Assembly: GCA_030765525.1 (NCBI GenBank)
Contig: JAVCCK010000042.1
Coordinates: forward strand, 164,797-228,796
DNA from: Candidatus Lernaella stagnicola
GTDB lineage: Bacteria > Lernaellota > Lernaellaia > Lernaellales > Lernaellaceae
Direction of reading: 5' to 3'
Length of the DNA stretch: 64,000 bases
Shown here: one piece after another, positions 18,194 through 26,753 of the stretch
How the letters are laid out: the number at the start of each line of letters is the position of its first letter
Position numbering within the stretch: position 1 is the first letter of the stretch
The notes under the pieces: generated by a model
Databases searched by the model: none
The model's input: only the letters and a program-made list of their open reading frames with translations
What the model was told of the DNA's origin: nothing
Made by a program: the position numbers and the translations under genes

Positions 18194-20850
18194 ACGTCGT
18201 CCTCTTCCACCACGAAGCGCCGCAAATGTTCGCGTTCTTCTGCGGTAAGTTGTTTCAACCGCCGATGCATTTCGCGGTTGTGCATCAAATTATCACACGT
18301 GCGATGACAGCCGATAGGCGCAAAATACGGATGCGATTTCCGCTCGCGTAGCGCGTAGCGCCGAAACTCCCGCATCGCCGGCCCGTCCCAGATTTCGGCG
18401 AAAGACTGCTCGTTCAAATCGCCCATCGGTTTCTGCGTGCCGCGGCAACACGGCGCAACGATCCCGGTCGGCAGAATGCGCAGGAACATCCAACCCACGT
18501 AGCAGGGAATTGCCTCCACCGCTTCCTTGTCGTAATCGCCGCGCGCCGCGCCCGCCGCCTCCAAGCGCTGCGTCAAACCGTCCCAGTTGTCCAAGCGGAA
18601 ACGGCGTCCCTCGGCAACGACCGCGTCGACCCGCTGCTTGACCTGCCGCAAGTGATCGCGAACCACCTTCAGGTGCGGCGGCGTCAGCAGCAACCCGTCG
18701 GTTCGTTCGTGCACGGAGTCGACCAGCGTGTAGTAAACACCCTCCGCCCCGACCCGCAGCGCGAAATCGAGCATCTCGCGCGTTTCCTGGAAGTTCATCG
18801 AGAAAAGCACGTTGGCCATGATGACTTCCTGATGCGGCGCCTTCCGCTCGTGGTAGAGCTTGAGCAGCGCTTCGATTCGGTCGAACGTGCGCTCGGTTTT
18901 GTTCGGATGGCTGCGGCTGTAGGTGGTCGGTGTGCCCGCCCAAAGACTCACCGTCAGTTCGTCCAACCCGCTTTGTGCCAAGCGGCGCACGCCCGCTTCG
19001 TCGATCGCGCTGAAGTTGGTCGTCATCGCGGCGACCATACCGCGTTGCTTGACGCGTTCGACCGCTTCGAAAATCGCCGGATGCAAGAGGGGCTCGCCAC
19101 CGCCGGTAAAACGCACGCGCTGCGTGCCCAAATCCGCCACTTCGTCCAGTAGGCGAAGAAGCTGTTCGGAAGGCATCTCCTGCCGGTGCCAATCGGGCCG
19201 CGGGCCCAGTTCGCCCAGCAGCGGCGAGTTGGTCCAGCACGGCAGGCAATTGTTGTTGCAACGATTCGTCGCGTCGATGACGACTTGTTCCGGGCCGACA
19301 AAGGCTCGCTCGCCGTCCAGCACGCCCGCCAGGTCGCGGTGGTCGCGCAAGAACTTCCGGAACTCCGGCGCGTGCTTCGCCTGCGACTCGTCATCGCTTT
19401 GGGCGGTGTACAGGTAACTCTCGATCGGCGCGCCGACGCTTTCGAATTCGTAGCTGACTTCCGTACCCGGCGGCAGATCGATTTCACCGCGCCAGCGACG
19501 CGTCCCGGCGTCGTAACGAAGCGGCGTGCGACCTTCCGCGCCGTCGCTGCGCTTCCACAGCACGTCCACGCTTCGGGTTTCCGGGATCGCTTCGAGATAC
19601 TCGACCACGAGCTTGCCGTTTTCCAGTTGGTTGAAAAACGATTCGATTTCCTCGTCGCGGTACGTGCGACCCGTGAACGCGGTCGCCATCGTCCACCGCT
19701 TTTGCGCGGGCAACTCCGCCAACACGTAGTCGGCAAAAAGCGCGTAACCCAACGCCAACCCGTCGTCGCTGGCCGCCGGTTGAATGAAGATGTTTTCAAA
19801 GGGGGTGCGCGCCAGCACGATCTGGTTTGCCACGCTGTTGAGGCCCACGCCGCCCGCGACACACAGATTCGGGCTGCCGGTCGCCTCATGCAGGTGCGAC
19901 GCCACATGCACCAGCGCTTCTTCCAATCGGTGCTGTGCCGCGTACGCAAAACGGCGGTCGCGCTCGGTCAATTCGTCGTCTGGCTGCCGCGGATCGCCGA
20001 ACGCCTCGAACCAACGCGGCGCCATCCGCTTGATCGAAACCGGATCCTCCAACACGTGATCGCCCGACCAAAAGCACAGCCAATCCGGGTTGATCGCCAC
20101 GCGGCCGTCGGGCTCCAAGCGCAAAATTTCCTCGAACACGGCGTCGAAGTCATTGGGACCGGCGTGCCCCGCCAACCCCATCAGGCTGCCCTCTTCCATC
20201 GCCAGAAAGTGCGCGCACAAGGCGTAGAAATACCCGAGACTCGCCGCCGCCATGTGGTTGTCGATTTCGACCAGCACCTCACCGCGCACGCAATGCGCCA
20301 AGCTCAAGCTTTCGGCCGCGTAGTTGCGCGCGTCGGCCTCGGGCTTGGCGCGCAGCAGTTCGCCCACCGGTGGATGTCGATGCGCCACAAGGAAACCACG
20401 GTCGCGAAACGCAATGTCTCGCGGCAGAAACCCCCAGCGGTCCGGCCGTTCCACCAGCGGCGCAATGCCGCCGGATGCGTCCACCGAAAGCACCGCCGCC
20501 TCGTCGAAGGGGCTGGGCAGGAACGCCGAAGCCACGTGCCCCAAATGGTGATCGAGCTGAACCGTCTTCTCCGGCGGAAATTCCGGAAACACGGTGATCG
20601 GCGGGTGTCCGCCGGGCGGGTAGTAATGGGTCGTGTCGCAAACCAGCAGATCGACATCCGACGGTGCCGCCCCAGCCTCGGCGAGCACGTACTGCAGCGC
20701 CCGCCGCACGCTGTTACGCGGATCGCCGCGCCGCACGCGACACAAGCGTTCCTCGTTAATCGCCGCCACCAGACGCCCGTCGCGCAGCAGCGCCACGGAA
20801 CTGTCGTGATCGCTGATGACCGCGCCGACGATCAGCCGCCCACTAACCAC
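18190..20850 (-). CDS. Carbamoyltransferase N-terminal domain fused to a radical SAM/SPASM module
   Basis: An 886-residue fusion. Residues 1-400 match the N-terminal (Kae1-like) half of NodU/CmcH/TobZ O-carbamoyltransferases: HDSSVALLRDGRLVAAINEERLCR, the metal-binding LDHHLGHVASAF, VLSVDASGG, and AGGVGLNSVANQIVL followed by QPAASDDGLALGYALF. The C-terminal carbamoyltransferase half is absent here and is encoded by the preceding gene. Residues 425-490 (PLRYDAGTRRWRGEIDLPPG...YEFES) look like a CBM48/E-set-type domain. Residues 515-870 are a radical-SAM domain (TNRCNNNCLPCW, first Cys near residue 530; TGGGEPLLHP) with SPASM-like Cys at the end (VAPCCRG, GCHRTC). It starts at GTG and overlaps the upstream gene by 8 bp. 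Confidence 0.88.
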   Translation of the reverse strand: MVSGRLIVGAVISDHDSSVALLRDGRLVAAINEERLCRVRRGDPRNSVRRALQYVLAEAGAAPSDVDLLVCDTTHYYPPGGHPPITVFPEFPPEKTVQLDHHLGHVASAFLPSPFDEAAVLSVDASGGIAPLVERPDRWGFLPRDIAFRDRGFLVAHRHPPVGELLRAKPEADARNYAAESLSLAHCVRGEVLVEIDNHMAAASLGYFYALCAHFLAMEEGSLMGLAGHAGPNDFDAVFEEILRLEPDGRVAINPDWLCFWSGDHVLEDPVSIKRMAPRWFEAFGDPRQPDDELTERDRRFAYAAQHRLEEALVHVASHLHEATGSPNLCVAGGVGLNSVANQIVLARTPFENIFIQPAASDDGLALGYALFADYVLAELPAQKRWTMATAFTGRTYRDEEIESFFNQLENGKLVVEYLEAIPETRSVDVLWKRSDGAEGRTPLRYDAGTRRWRGEIDLPPGTEVSYEFESVGAPIESYLYTAQSDDESQAKHAPEFRKFLRDHRDLAGVLDGERAFVGPEQVVIDATNRCNNNCLPCWTNSPLLGELGPRPDWHRQEMPSEQLLRLLDEVADLGTQRVRFTGGGEPLLHPAIFEAVERVKQRGMVAAMTTNFSAIDEAGVRRLAQSGLDELTVSLWAGTPTTYSRSHPNKTERTFDRIEALLKLYHERKAPHQEVIMANVLFSMNFQETREMLDFALRVGAEGVYYTLVDSVHERTDGLLLTPPHLKVVRDHLRQVKQRVDAVVAEGRRFRLDNWDGLTQRLEAAGAARGDYDKEAVEAIPCYVGWMFLRILPTGIVAPCCRGTQKPMGDLNEQSFAEIWDGPAMREFRRYALRERKSHPYFAPIGCHRTCDNLMHNREMHRRLKQLTAEEREHLRRFVVEEDDV

Positions 20851-21469
20851 GGCCTTGCTCCTTGGTGATCAACAACGGCCCGATGGCCAGCGCGTCCAGC
20901 GCGGTAGTCGTGAAACACTGGTAGGCGTCCAGCGGCGTCTCGACAATCGGCTCGCCGTGATCGTTGAAACTGGTGTTGAGCACCATCGGCATGCCGGTCA
21001 GTTCATGGAAGCGCTCGATGACCGCCCGGAAGAGCCCGCCGTCGGCGTCCACGGTTTGCACGCGCGCCGTGCCGTCAATGTGGACGATGGCCGGAACCCG
21101 CTCGCGCTTGTCGGCAAGCACGTCGGCAACCAGCAGCATGTGCGGGCTGGGTACGTGCAGGTCGAACCATTCCTCCAAGTGCTCGGCCAGCACCGCCGGC
21201 GCGTAAGGTCGAAACCACTGGCGGTGCTTGACGTGCTCGTTGAGGTAAGCATGCACGTTCGCGTCGCGCGGATCGGCCAGGATGCTGCGGTGCCCGAGAG
21301 CCCGCGGGCCGAATTCGCTGCCGCCCTGAAACCAACCCACAACGCGGCCCTCGGCAAGCAGCGCGGCCACGGCACCGGGCACGTCGTCCGGACGCGTCAC
21401 GTCAATAGGAAGATGCGGCACGATCCACCGCCGTCCGGCGCGGTCATCGCGGTAGACGAAATCCGTCAT
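20843..21469 (-). CDS. Stand-alone carbamoyltransferase C-terminal domain
   Basis: A 208-residue protein consisting only of the C-terminal (YrdC-like adjunct) domain of O-carbamoyltransferases: VVGWFQGGSEFGPRALGHRSILADPRD, LNEHVKHRQWFRPYAPAVL, SPHMLL, IVHIDGTARVQTV, TGMPMVLNTSFNDHGEPIVETPLDA. In TobZ/NodU-type enzymes this domain follows the N-terminal domain in one chain. Here it is a separate gene placed before it. The ATG overlaps the upstream stop (ATGA). A longer open frame upstream is a shadow of the radical-SAM coding region. It presumably pairs with the downstream gene product to form one active enzyme. Confidence 0.9.
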   Translation of the reverse strand: MTDFVYRDDRAGRRWIVPHLPIDVTRPDDVPGAVAALLAEGRVVGWFQGGSEFGPRALGHRSILADPRDANVHAYLNEHVKHRQWFRPYAPAVLAEHLEEWFDLHVPSPHMLLVADVLADKRERVPAIVHIDGTARVQTVDADGGLFRAVIERFHELTGMPMVLNTSFNDHGEPIVETPLDAYQCFTTTALDALAIGPLLITKEQGRG

Positions 21470-24048
21470 GACCACTCCGCCCGCAAGTACTTCCGCCGCA
21501 CGCGAAGCCAAAGCGCCGCGCCCTTGAGCACCGCTTGTTGAAGCGGGGTCATCGCCAGATACCGCTCGACCAGGTGCTCGATGCGTCCCAAATCGTCGCA
21601 CGACTTGTAGCAGCCGACCCGCGCGGACGGGTCGTTGCCGATGTTGGCGAACCAGGGGTCTTGCTTGACCAACACGTTGGTGCGCTGCCGCCAATCGTGT
21701 TGCGCGCGGCCGGTCCACAAATCGAGAAAGCGGTCGTGATGCAGGTTGCCCGAAGGAATGCGGTGGGCCTTGAGGCATTGGTTGACGTCGCCGTCGGCCA
21801 TGATGCGCGCGAACTGCCAGCCGACCGTGCAGGGCATGGAGTCGATAATCGTTTTGTCGTGCTCGCCGGTCGTGGTGTGCTCGCCGCTGATGCGCCGCAG
21901 AAATTGGTCGTACTTGAACAAGTGCAGGCGCGGCGGAACCTCGCCCTCGATCCACTCGCGTATCCGGCACGCCTCGGCGTAAAGCCATTCGCGTTGTTCC
22001 TCGTCGAGCAGCAGCGCGTCGGTGCGGTCGGGAATCGTGTCCAGCACCGTGAACTCCACCGACTCCGATCGCGTCTTGAGCGCGAAGTCGACCATCGCTT
22101 TGATCTCGTGGAAGTTCAGGTTGTTGATCACGTTGTACACCTTAATGAAAGGCACGTGCCGCTTGATCGCGTTGAGCTTGGCCAGCATCTCCTTGATCTG
22201 GTGAAAGGTCTCCTCGGTCTTGTTCGGGTGCAGCAGACTGTAGGTTTCCGGCGTGCCCGCCCACACCGATACCGTCATGTAATCGACGCCCTGCTCGGAG
22301 AGGAACTCGACCATCTCCTGATCGATCAGCGTGAAATTCGTGTTGATGTTGCACACCAGGCCGCGCTTCTTGATCTCGCTGATGATCTCGCGAATGTTCG
22401 GGTGGCAGAAGGGTTCGCCGCCGCCCGCGACGTACACTTCCCGGCTGCCCATGCGCACCATGTCGTCGAGCAATCGCAGGACGATCGGCAGCGGTAACAC
22501 GGCGTCGCGCTTTGGGCTCGGCAGCGCCTTGTCCAGCAACAGCGGGCTGCGACACCAGCACGCCAGGCAATCGTTGTTGCAAAGGTTCGTCGGATCGATC
22601 TGTATCGTGTGCGGCCCGACGTAGCTCTCGCGCCCGTCCAGCACGCCGATGATATCCAGGTTCGCCTGCACGAAACCGGTCAGTTGTCCGGCCCAACCGC
22701 TGAGCGATACCAACGCCCCCTCACGCGGCGGCGCGTTGTCCTCCCCCGGCATCTCGTCGTAAGGCGGAATTTCAACGCGGGTTTCCGGCGGTGTTGAAAG
22801 CGTCGTTATCGACGCCAGCGACGGGGCAGCGGTCAGGGGGTATCGTTCAAAGTTTTTTTTTTGCGGCGGCATATCCCAGAACAGCCAGCGACGCTTATGC
22901 ATCGCCATCTCGTAGGCCAACAGCAGATTTTCGGCGGTGACGCCCCAGTTGTATTTCATCTCGGCGCGACGCCGTGCTTTGCGGCCCAGTTCGCGGCCCA
23001 GTTCGGGATCAGCCAGGAGCTTGGCAATGCCGTCGGCCAATTGCTCGGCATTGCCCGGCTCGACCAGCACGCCCGCGTCGCCGATCATGTTGGGCACCTC
23101 GCCCATGTGGCTGGCGACGACGGCCGCGCCCGCCGCCATGTATTCGCAAATCTTCAGCGGGCTTTTCGTGCGCGTCTGTTCAGTGTCTTCAAAGCACGCC
23201 ACGGCCACGTCCGCCGCGGCGATGTACTCCGGTATTTCCGCGTGGTCGACCGCGCCGGTGAACACGACGCGATGGCCGATGCGCAGTTGCTCCGTCAACT
23301 GGAACAACTCGCCGAAACGCTCGCCGCCGCCCACGACCATGAAGGTGGCGTCGCTGCCGCGCTCGATCAGCGCTTTGGCGCTCTGCAGGAACAGTTCCAG
23401 GTATTGCGCGCCGTGCAGTTGCCCGAGATAGAGGACCAGCGGCCCGTCGATGTGGTGCAGTTGCCGCACGCGGGTGGGGTCAATGTCGGGCCGGAAGCGT
23501 TCGAGATCGGCTCCGACGTGCGCCTCGAAAATGCGATGGCTCGGCACGCCGCAATCGATGGCCTGCTCGCGCAGCGCGTCGGAGGCCACGCTGACCGTAT
23601 CGACCAATTTCGGCAGCAAGCGCTCGAAGGCATTGATCGACCAACCGATGATGCGCGGCCCCGGCTGGTAATTGAAGATGCCGTATTCCCAATCGTCCCA
23701 ATCGTAATGGACGGGTTTGCCGAGCCGATACGCCGACCAAATCGCCGGCACCGAAACGTGCGGGAAGCATTTCTGGAAATGAATGACGTCGGCCCACCGC
23801 GCGAATTCGACTGTACTGCGCATCTTGGCCATCAGCGCAAACTGGTAGCGGTACGCGGGGATCGTCGTGAACGGGAACTCCTGCCGCTCGGTGGCCTCTT
23901 CCAAACTTATGCGCGGGTCGATCAAGTGGTAGATCATCCGCACGTGGTGGCCGCGTTTGACGAACTCCGTCGCCAAATACGTGATGCGCACGGTCCACGG
24001 CTCCGAGTTGGAATAGACGTCATGTGGATGGAGCATCAGGATGTTCAT
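21466..24048 (-). CDS. GT4 glycosyltransferase fused to a radical SAM/SPASM module
   Basis: An 860-residue fusion. Residues 1-390 are a GT-B/GT4 glycosyltransferase: MNILMLHPHDVYS start, LVLYLGQLHGAQYLELFLQSAKALIERG, FTGAVDHAEIPEYIAAADV and the donor-binding TKSPLKICEYMAAGAAVVAS. A roughly 70-residue linker follows. Residues 470-840 are a radical-SAM domain (IDPTNLCNNDCLACWCRSPLL, first Cys near residue 490; VAGGGEPFCHP) with SPASM-like Cys (SMPCTVGW, VNQCLKA, VGCYKSCD). The radical-SAM part is a close paralogue of that in the carbamoyltransferase fusion. It starts directly after the upstream stop. A sugar is probably transferred and then radically modified; this is inference. Confidence 0.88.
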   Translation of the reverse strand: MNILMLHPHDVYSNSEPWTVRITYLATEFVKRGHHVRMIYHLIDPRISLEEATERQEFPFTTIPAYRYQFALMAKMRSTVEFARWADVIHFQKCFPHVSVPAIWSAYRLGKPVHYDWDDWEYGIFNYQPGPRIIGWSINAFERLLPKLVDTVSVASDALREQAIDCGVPSHRIFEAHVGADLERFRPDIDPTRVRQLHHIDGPLVLYLGQLHGAQYLELFLQSAKALIERGSDATFMVVGGGERFGELFQLTEQLRIGHRVVFTGAVDHAEIPEYIAAADVAVACFEDTEQTRTKSPLKICEYMAAGAAVVASHMGEVPNMIGDAGVLVEPGNAEQLADGIAKLLADPELGRELGRKARRRAEMKYNWGVTAENLLLAYEMAMHKRRWLFWDMPPQKKNFERYPLTAAPSLASITTLSTPPETRVEIPPYDEMPGEDNAPPREGALVSLSGWAGQLTGFVQANLDIIGVLDGRESYVGPHTIQIDPTNLCNNDCLACWCRSPLLLDKALPSPKRDAVLPLPIVLRLLDDMVRMGSREVYVAGGGEPFCHPNIREIISEIKKRGLVCNINTNFTLIDQEMVEFLSEQGVDYMTVSVWAGTPETYSLLHPNKTEETFHQIKEMLAKLNAIKRHVPFIKVYNVINNLNFHEIKAMVDFALKTRSESVEFTVLDTIPDRTDALLLDEEQREWLYAEACRIREWIEGEVPPRLHLFKYDQFLRRISGEHTTTGEHDKTIIDSMPCTVGWQFARIMADGDVNQCLKAHRIPSGNLHHDRFLDLWTGRAQHDWRQRTNVLVKQDPWFANIGNDPSARVGCYKSCDDLGRIEHLVERYLAMTPLQQAVLKGAALWLRVRRKYLRAEWS

Positions 24049-26505
24049 CTAGGTCCCCGGAAAGATCTTCTGCCCCGTGCGGCGTTCGCGGATTTTCATG
24101 TACGCGTTGGCGCCCAGGTTGACCGCGAACAAGATCGCTAGACTCGGCAGTTGCACGAGCCACCGCGTCAGGCGCGCGCCGCGCCGCATCTTGCGCCGGT
24201 TGGCGGGATCGTCCTCAAAGTCGGCGACGAGTCGTTCGAGCAACGCGTTGCGCTTGTTCATCGCCGCGTTGTCGCCTTCCAAGTTGCGCGCATGCCGTTG
24301 CAGCGCTTCGAAGTCGGCCCGCAGGCGGTCGACCTCCGCAACGCGGTCGGCCAGCGCGGCTTGGTGTCTCTCGATATCGGCCAGCGCTTGATCGCGCGCG
24401 CCAGCCATGATCTGGATCTCGTGCGCCGCCTTGGCCAGTCTGTCTTCCACATCGGCGAAGCGTTTTTCCGCCTCATCGATGTAATGCTCTTTATCGAAAA
24501 TCGCGCGCTCCAGGTCGATGAGCTTGGCCGCGATCTCCTCTTGCAGCGCGTCGCGTTCCGCCGTCAGCGCAGCGGCGTCGGCCAGCTTGACCTCGAGTTC
24601 CTTTTCCAGCTCGGTGGCCTTCTCGCTCGTCTGTGCCAGCTTGGCCTCGGCGGCCGCAAGTTGCCGGTCGCGCTGTTCCACCATGGGCGATAGAGTTCGA
24701 ATTTCGGTCTGCAACGCGGCGAGTTCTTCCTGCAGTTTCGTCTCGCGTCGATCGCGCTCTTCGTAAAGGCCTTCTAGCTTGAGGTTCAACCGTTTGATTT
24801 CGGCCTGTAACTCTTTTTCGAGGTCCTCGCGCCGCTCGCCTTCGCGGGTTAACCGGCGCTGATACTCGGTGGCTTGTTCGGCGTGCTGAATTTTTAGTCG
24901 ATCGAGCTCGGCCTCTTGCTTCTTGACGAGCTCCGCGACTTTGTCCTCGTGTTTGGCGCGTTGCGTTTCCTTTTCGCGGCCAAGCTGCTTGATCTCTTCC
25001 TGCGCTCGATCCGCCTCGGTTTTCTTCTCGTGGCGCAATTCCTCGGTTTGCTTGTCCCGTTTGGCGACCTCTTCATCCAGCTTGTCCTGCTGGCGGCGCA
25101 GATCGTCTTCCTTCCGGCCGACTTCCGCGCGATGCAGGTCCGCCTGACGCCGCAACGCCTCGTCGTGTTGCACGATGAGGTTTTTGATCTCTTCGGAAAG
25201 TTCCTGGATCTTCTTGTCGCGTTCGCGTCGATCCTCTTCGGCCTGCGTGGAAGCGCGGCGTAACTCCGAGTTGAGTTCGGCCACGTCGTTTTTCGCGTCG
25301 AGAATCTGCTGCACGCTCTCGCGACGGAAGTAGTCGCGGAAACCCGACAACAACGAGCTTTTCTTTTCCCGCCGTCGCGGCGCGTCGACGAAACGCGCCA
25401 AAGGCGTGACCGCCCGCTCCCACGTGAAAAGCGCCGCCGCCAGTTTCTGCGCGTTGGCGCTTTTGCGCGCCACCACCTCGGGGTCGCCGAAGATCTCGTC
25501 CAACACCGCTTCCAGCGCGGCCGGGTCGCCGGGGTCGACCACCCATCCCGCGTCGTACTCCCGCAACGGCGCAGCCAGTTCGCCGTAGTCGCCGTAGATC
25601 ACCGGGAGGCCGCACCACAAGTACTCGACCGTGCGCGTCGTGAACGCTAATTGCCGTTCCGCGTTGGGTTGGTACAAGTCAAACGCAACCGACGCCTCGG
25701 CATACACCTCGAGCAATTCGTCGCGCGGAATGAAATCGTGAATCGTCACGCGCTCCAGGTCGGCCAGGCGGTCGCGGTAATCGCGAAAGATGTTTTTGTT
25801 GATCGCATACAACCGGTGCTGGTAGTCCACCGTGGGCGCACCGACGTACAAATCCAACGTCGCGCTCTCGTGCGCCGCCACGCGTTTCGCCAGGCTTTCC
25901 AAGCCGGGGAATGGATCAATCCACGGCCACGTCACGCCGCCGAACACAAAGCGCGGCGATTGCGGAGCGCGGTGGTCGGGCAGTGCGTCGCCGAGTGAGA
26001 CCGGCACAACCTCGATCGGCGCGTCGTGCGGCGAAGCGCCGGCGAGCAAAAACCATGTCAGAAAATACTGCTTTTGAAATTCGCCGGGGCATATGAGCAG
26101 ATCGGCCTTGGCCAGCGCGTCGATTTTCGTATGCGCGTCGGAAAGGAAATCGCCGCCTTCTTTGAAAGCGTTTTCCAATGAGAGCGGGCCGTGCAAATCG
26201 ATCGCCAGCGGGATCTGCAAATCATCAACGTACGATGCCAATCCCCACTGCTCGACGATCACCACGTCGGGCATGACCTGCAAGATGATGTCGTTGAGAC
26301 TCTCGGGCTCGTGGAGCAGTTCGCGCAGATCCTCCGGCAGTTCGTAACCTTCCGGCACGGCCTCGCGCGGTAGGCTGTAACGCACCTCGTGACCGTGCGC
26401 TTTCAGACCTTCACCCAGCCCCCACACGCGCAGCCCGCCGCCGCGCACCGGTACACCGGCCAGCGGAAGCATTTCACATGTGACGATCAATACCCGCTTC
26501 TTCAT
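24049..26505 (-). CDS. Glycosyltransferase with long coiled coil and C-terminal membrane anchor
   Basis: An 818-residue protein, first gene of the operon. Residues 1-375 are a GT-B glycosyltransferase (MKKRVLIVTCEMLPLAGVPV, GGGLRVWGLGEGLKAHGHEV, FTTRTVEYLWCGLPVIYGDYGELAAPL, WVVDPGDPAALEAVL). Residues 395-765 form an almost uninterrupted coiled coil rich in Glu, Lys, Arg and Ala (KKIQELSEEIKNLIVQHDEAL and following). A hydrophobic segment near the C-terminus (LVQLPSLAILFAVNLGANAYM) should anchor it to the membrane. No ribosome binding site precedes the ATG, and a promoter lies only 9 bp upstream. It may organise the pathway enzymes at the membrane. Confidence 0.85.
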   Translation of the reverse strand: MKKRVLIVTCEMLPLAGVPVRGGGLRVWGLGEGLKAHGHEVRYSLPREAVPEGYELPEDLRELLHEPESLNDIILQVMPDVVIVEQWGLASYVDDLQIPLAIDLHGPLSLENAFKEGGDFLSDAHTKIDALAKADLLICPGEFQKQYFLTWFLLAGASPHDAPIEVVPVSLGDALPDHRAPQSPRFVFGGVTWPWIDPFPGLESLAKRVAAHESATLDLYVGAPTVDYQHRLYAINKNIFRDYRDRLADLERVTIHDFIPRDELLEVYAEASVAFDLYQPNAERQLAFTTRTVEYLWCGLPVIYGDYGELAAPLREYDAGWVVDPGDPAALEAVLDEIFGDPEVVARKSANAQKLAAALFTWERAVTPLARFVDAPRRREKKSSLLSGFRDYFRRESVQQILDAKNDVAELNSELRRASTQAEEDRRERDKKIQELSEEIKNLIVQHDEALRRQADLHRAEVGRKEDDLRRQQDKLDEEVAKRDKQTEELRHEKKTEADRAQEEIKQLGREKETQRAKHEDKVAELVKKQEAELDRLKIQHAEQATEYQRRLTREGERREDLEKELQAEIKRLNLKLEGLYEERDRRETKLQEELAALQTEIRTLSPMVEQRDRQLAAAEAKLAQTSEKATELEKELEVKLADAAALTAERDALQEEIAAKLIDLERAIFDKEHYIDEAEKRFADVEDRLAKAAHEIQIMAGARDQALADIERHQAALADRVAEVDRLRADFEALQRHARNLEGDNAAMNKRNALLERLVADFEDDPANRRKMRRGARLTRWLVQLPSLAILFAVNLGANAYMKIRERRTGQKIFPGT

Positions 26506-26514
26506 AGTCCGAGG

Positions 26515-26543
26515 ATTGTACGCTAACAGCCGCGGGGCGGCAA
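26515..26543 (-). promoter_or_regulatory. Promoter of the GT/radical-SAM/carbamoyltransferase operon, possibly leaderless
   Basis: On the minus strand TTGCCG, a 17-bp spacer and TACAAT are followed by only nine bases before the ATG of the first operon gene. Transcription would start about 2-3 bases before the ATG, giving a leaderless mRNA. This fits the lack of a ribosome binding site. Confidence 0.5.
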
Positions 26544-26650
26544 ATACGGCGGCCGGTTTTTCTTGGCTTCCGTCGCGCCGGCCACCGCAGCAATTACGCA
26601 GGCTTATTGTACCGACGGCCGTTCTTCGCGCGGCCCGCGCGGGATGTTTC

Positions 26651-26679
26651 TTGAGACAAAACGGCGTGTATGGTAGAAG
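26651..26679 (+). promoter_or_regulatory. Promoter of acidic-tailed secreted protein gene
   Basis: TTGAGA, a 17-bp spacer and TAGAAG, with an extended -10 TG, lie about 75 bp before the ATG at 26754. The rest of 26506-26747 holds no gene. Confidence 0.4.
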
Positions 26680-26753
26680 AATAATGGATACGGAATATTA
26701 GTTATTGTTTTGTCCGATTCGTTGTTTTTTCGTTTTGAGAAAGAGAGATGTTG

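Noticed and set aside
19186-20868. Plus-strand open frame of 560 codons
   Set aside because: It is antisense to the carbamoyltransferase/radical-SAM gene, whose motifs are unmistakable. The frame has no recognisable domain and is Arg/His-rich, as high-GC shadows are.
22861-24141. Plus-strand open frame of 426 codons
   Set aside because: Shadow of the GT4/radical-SAM gene on the other strand.
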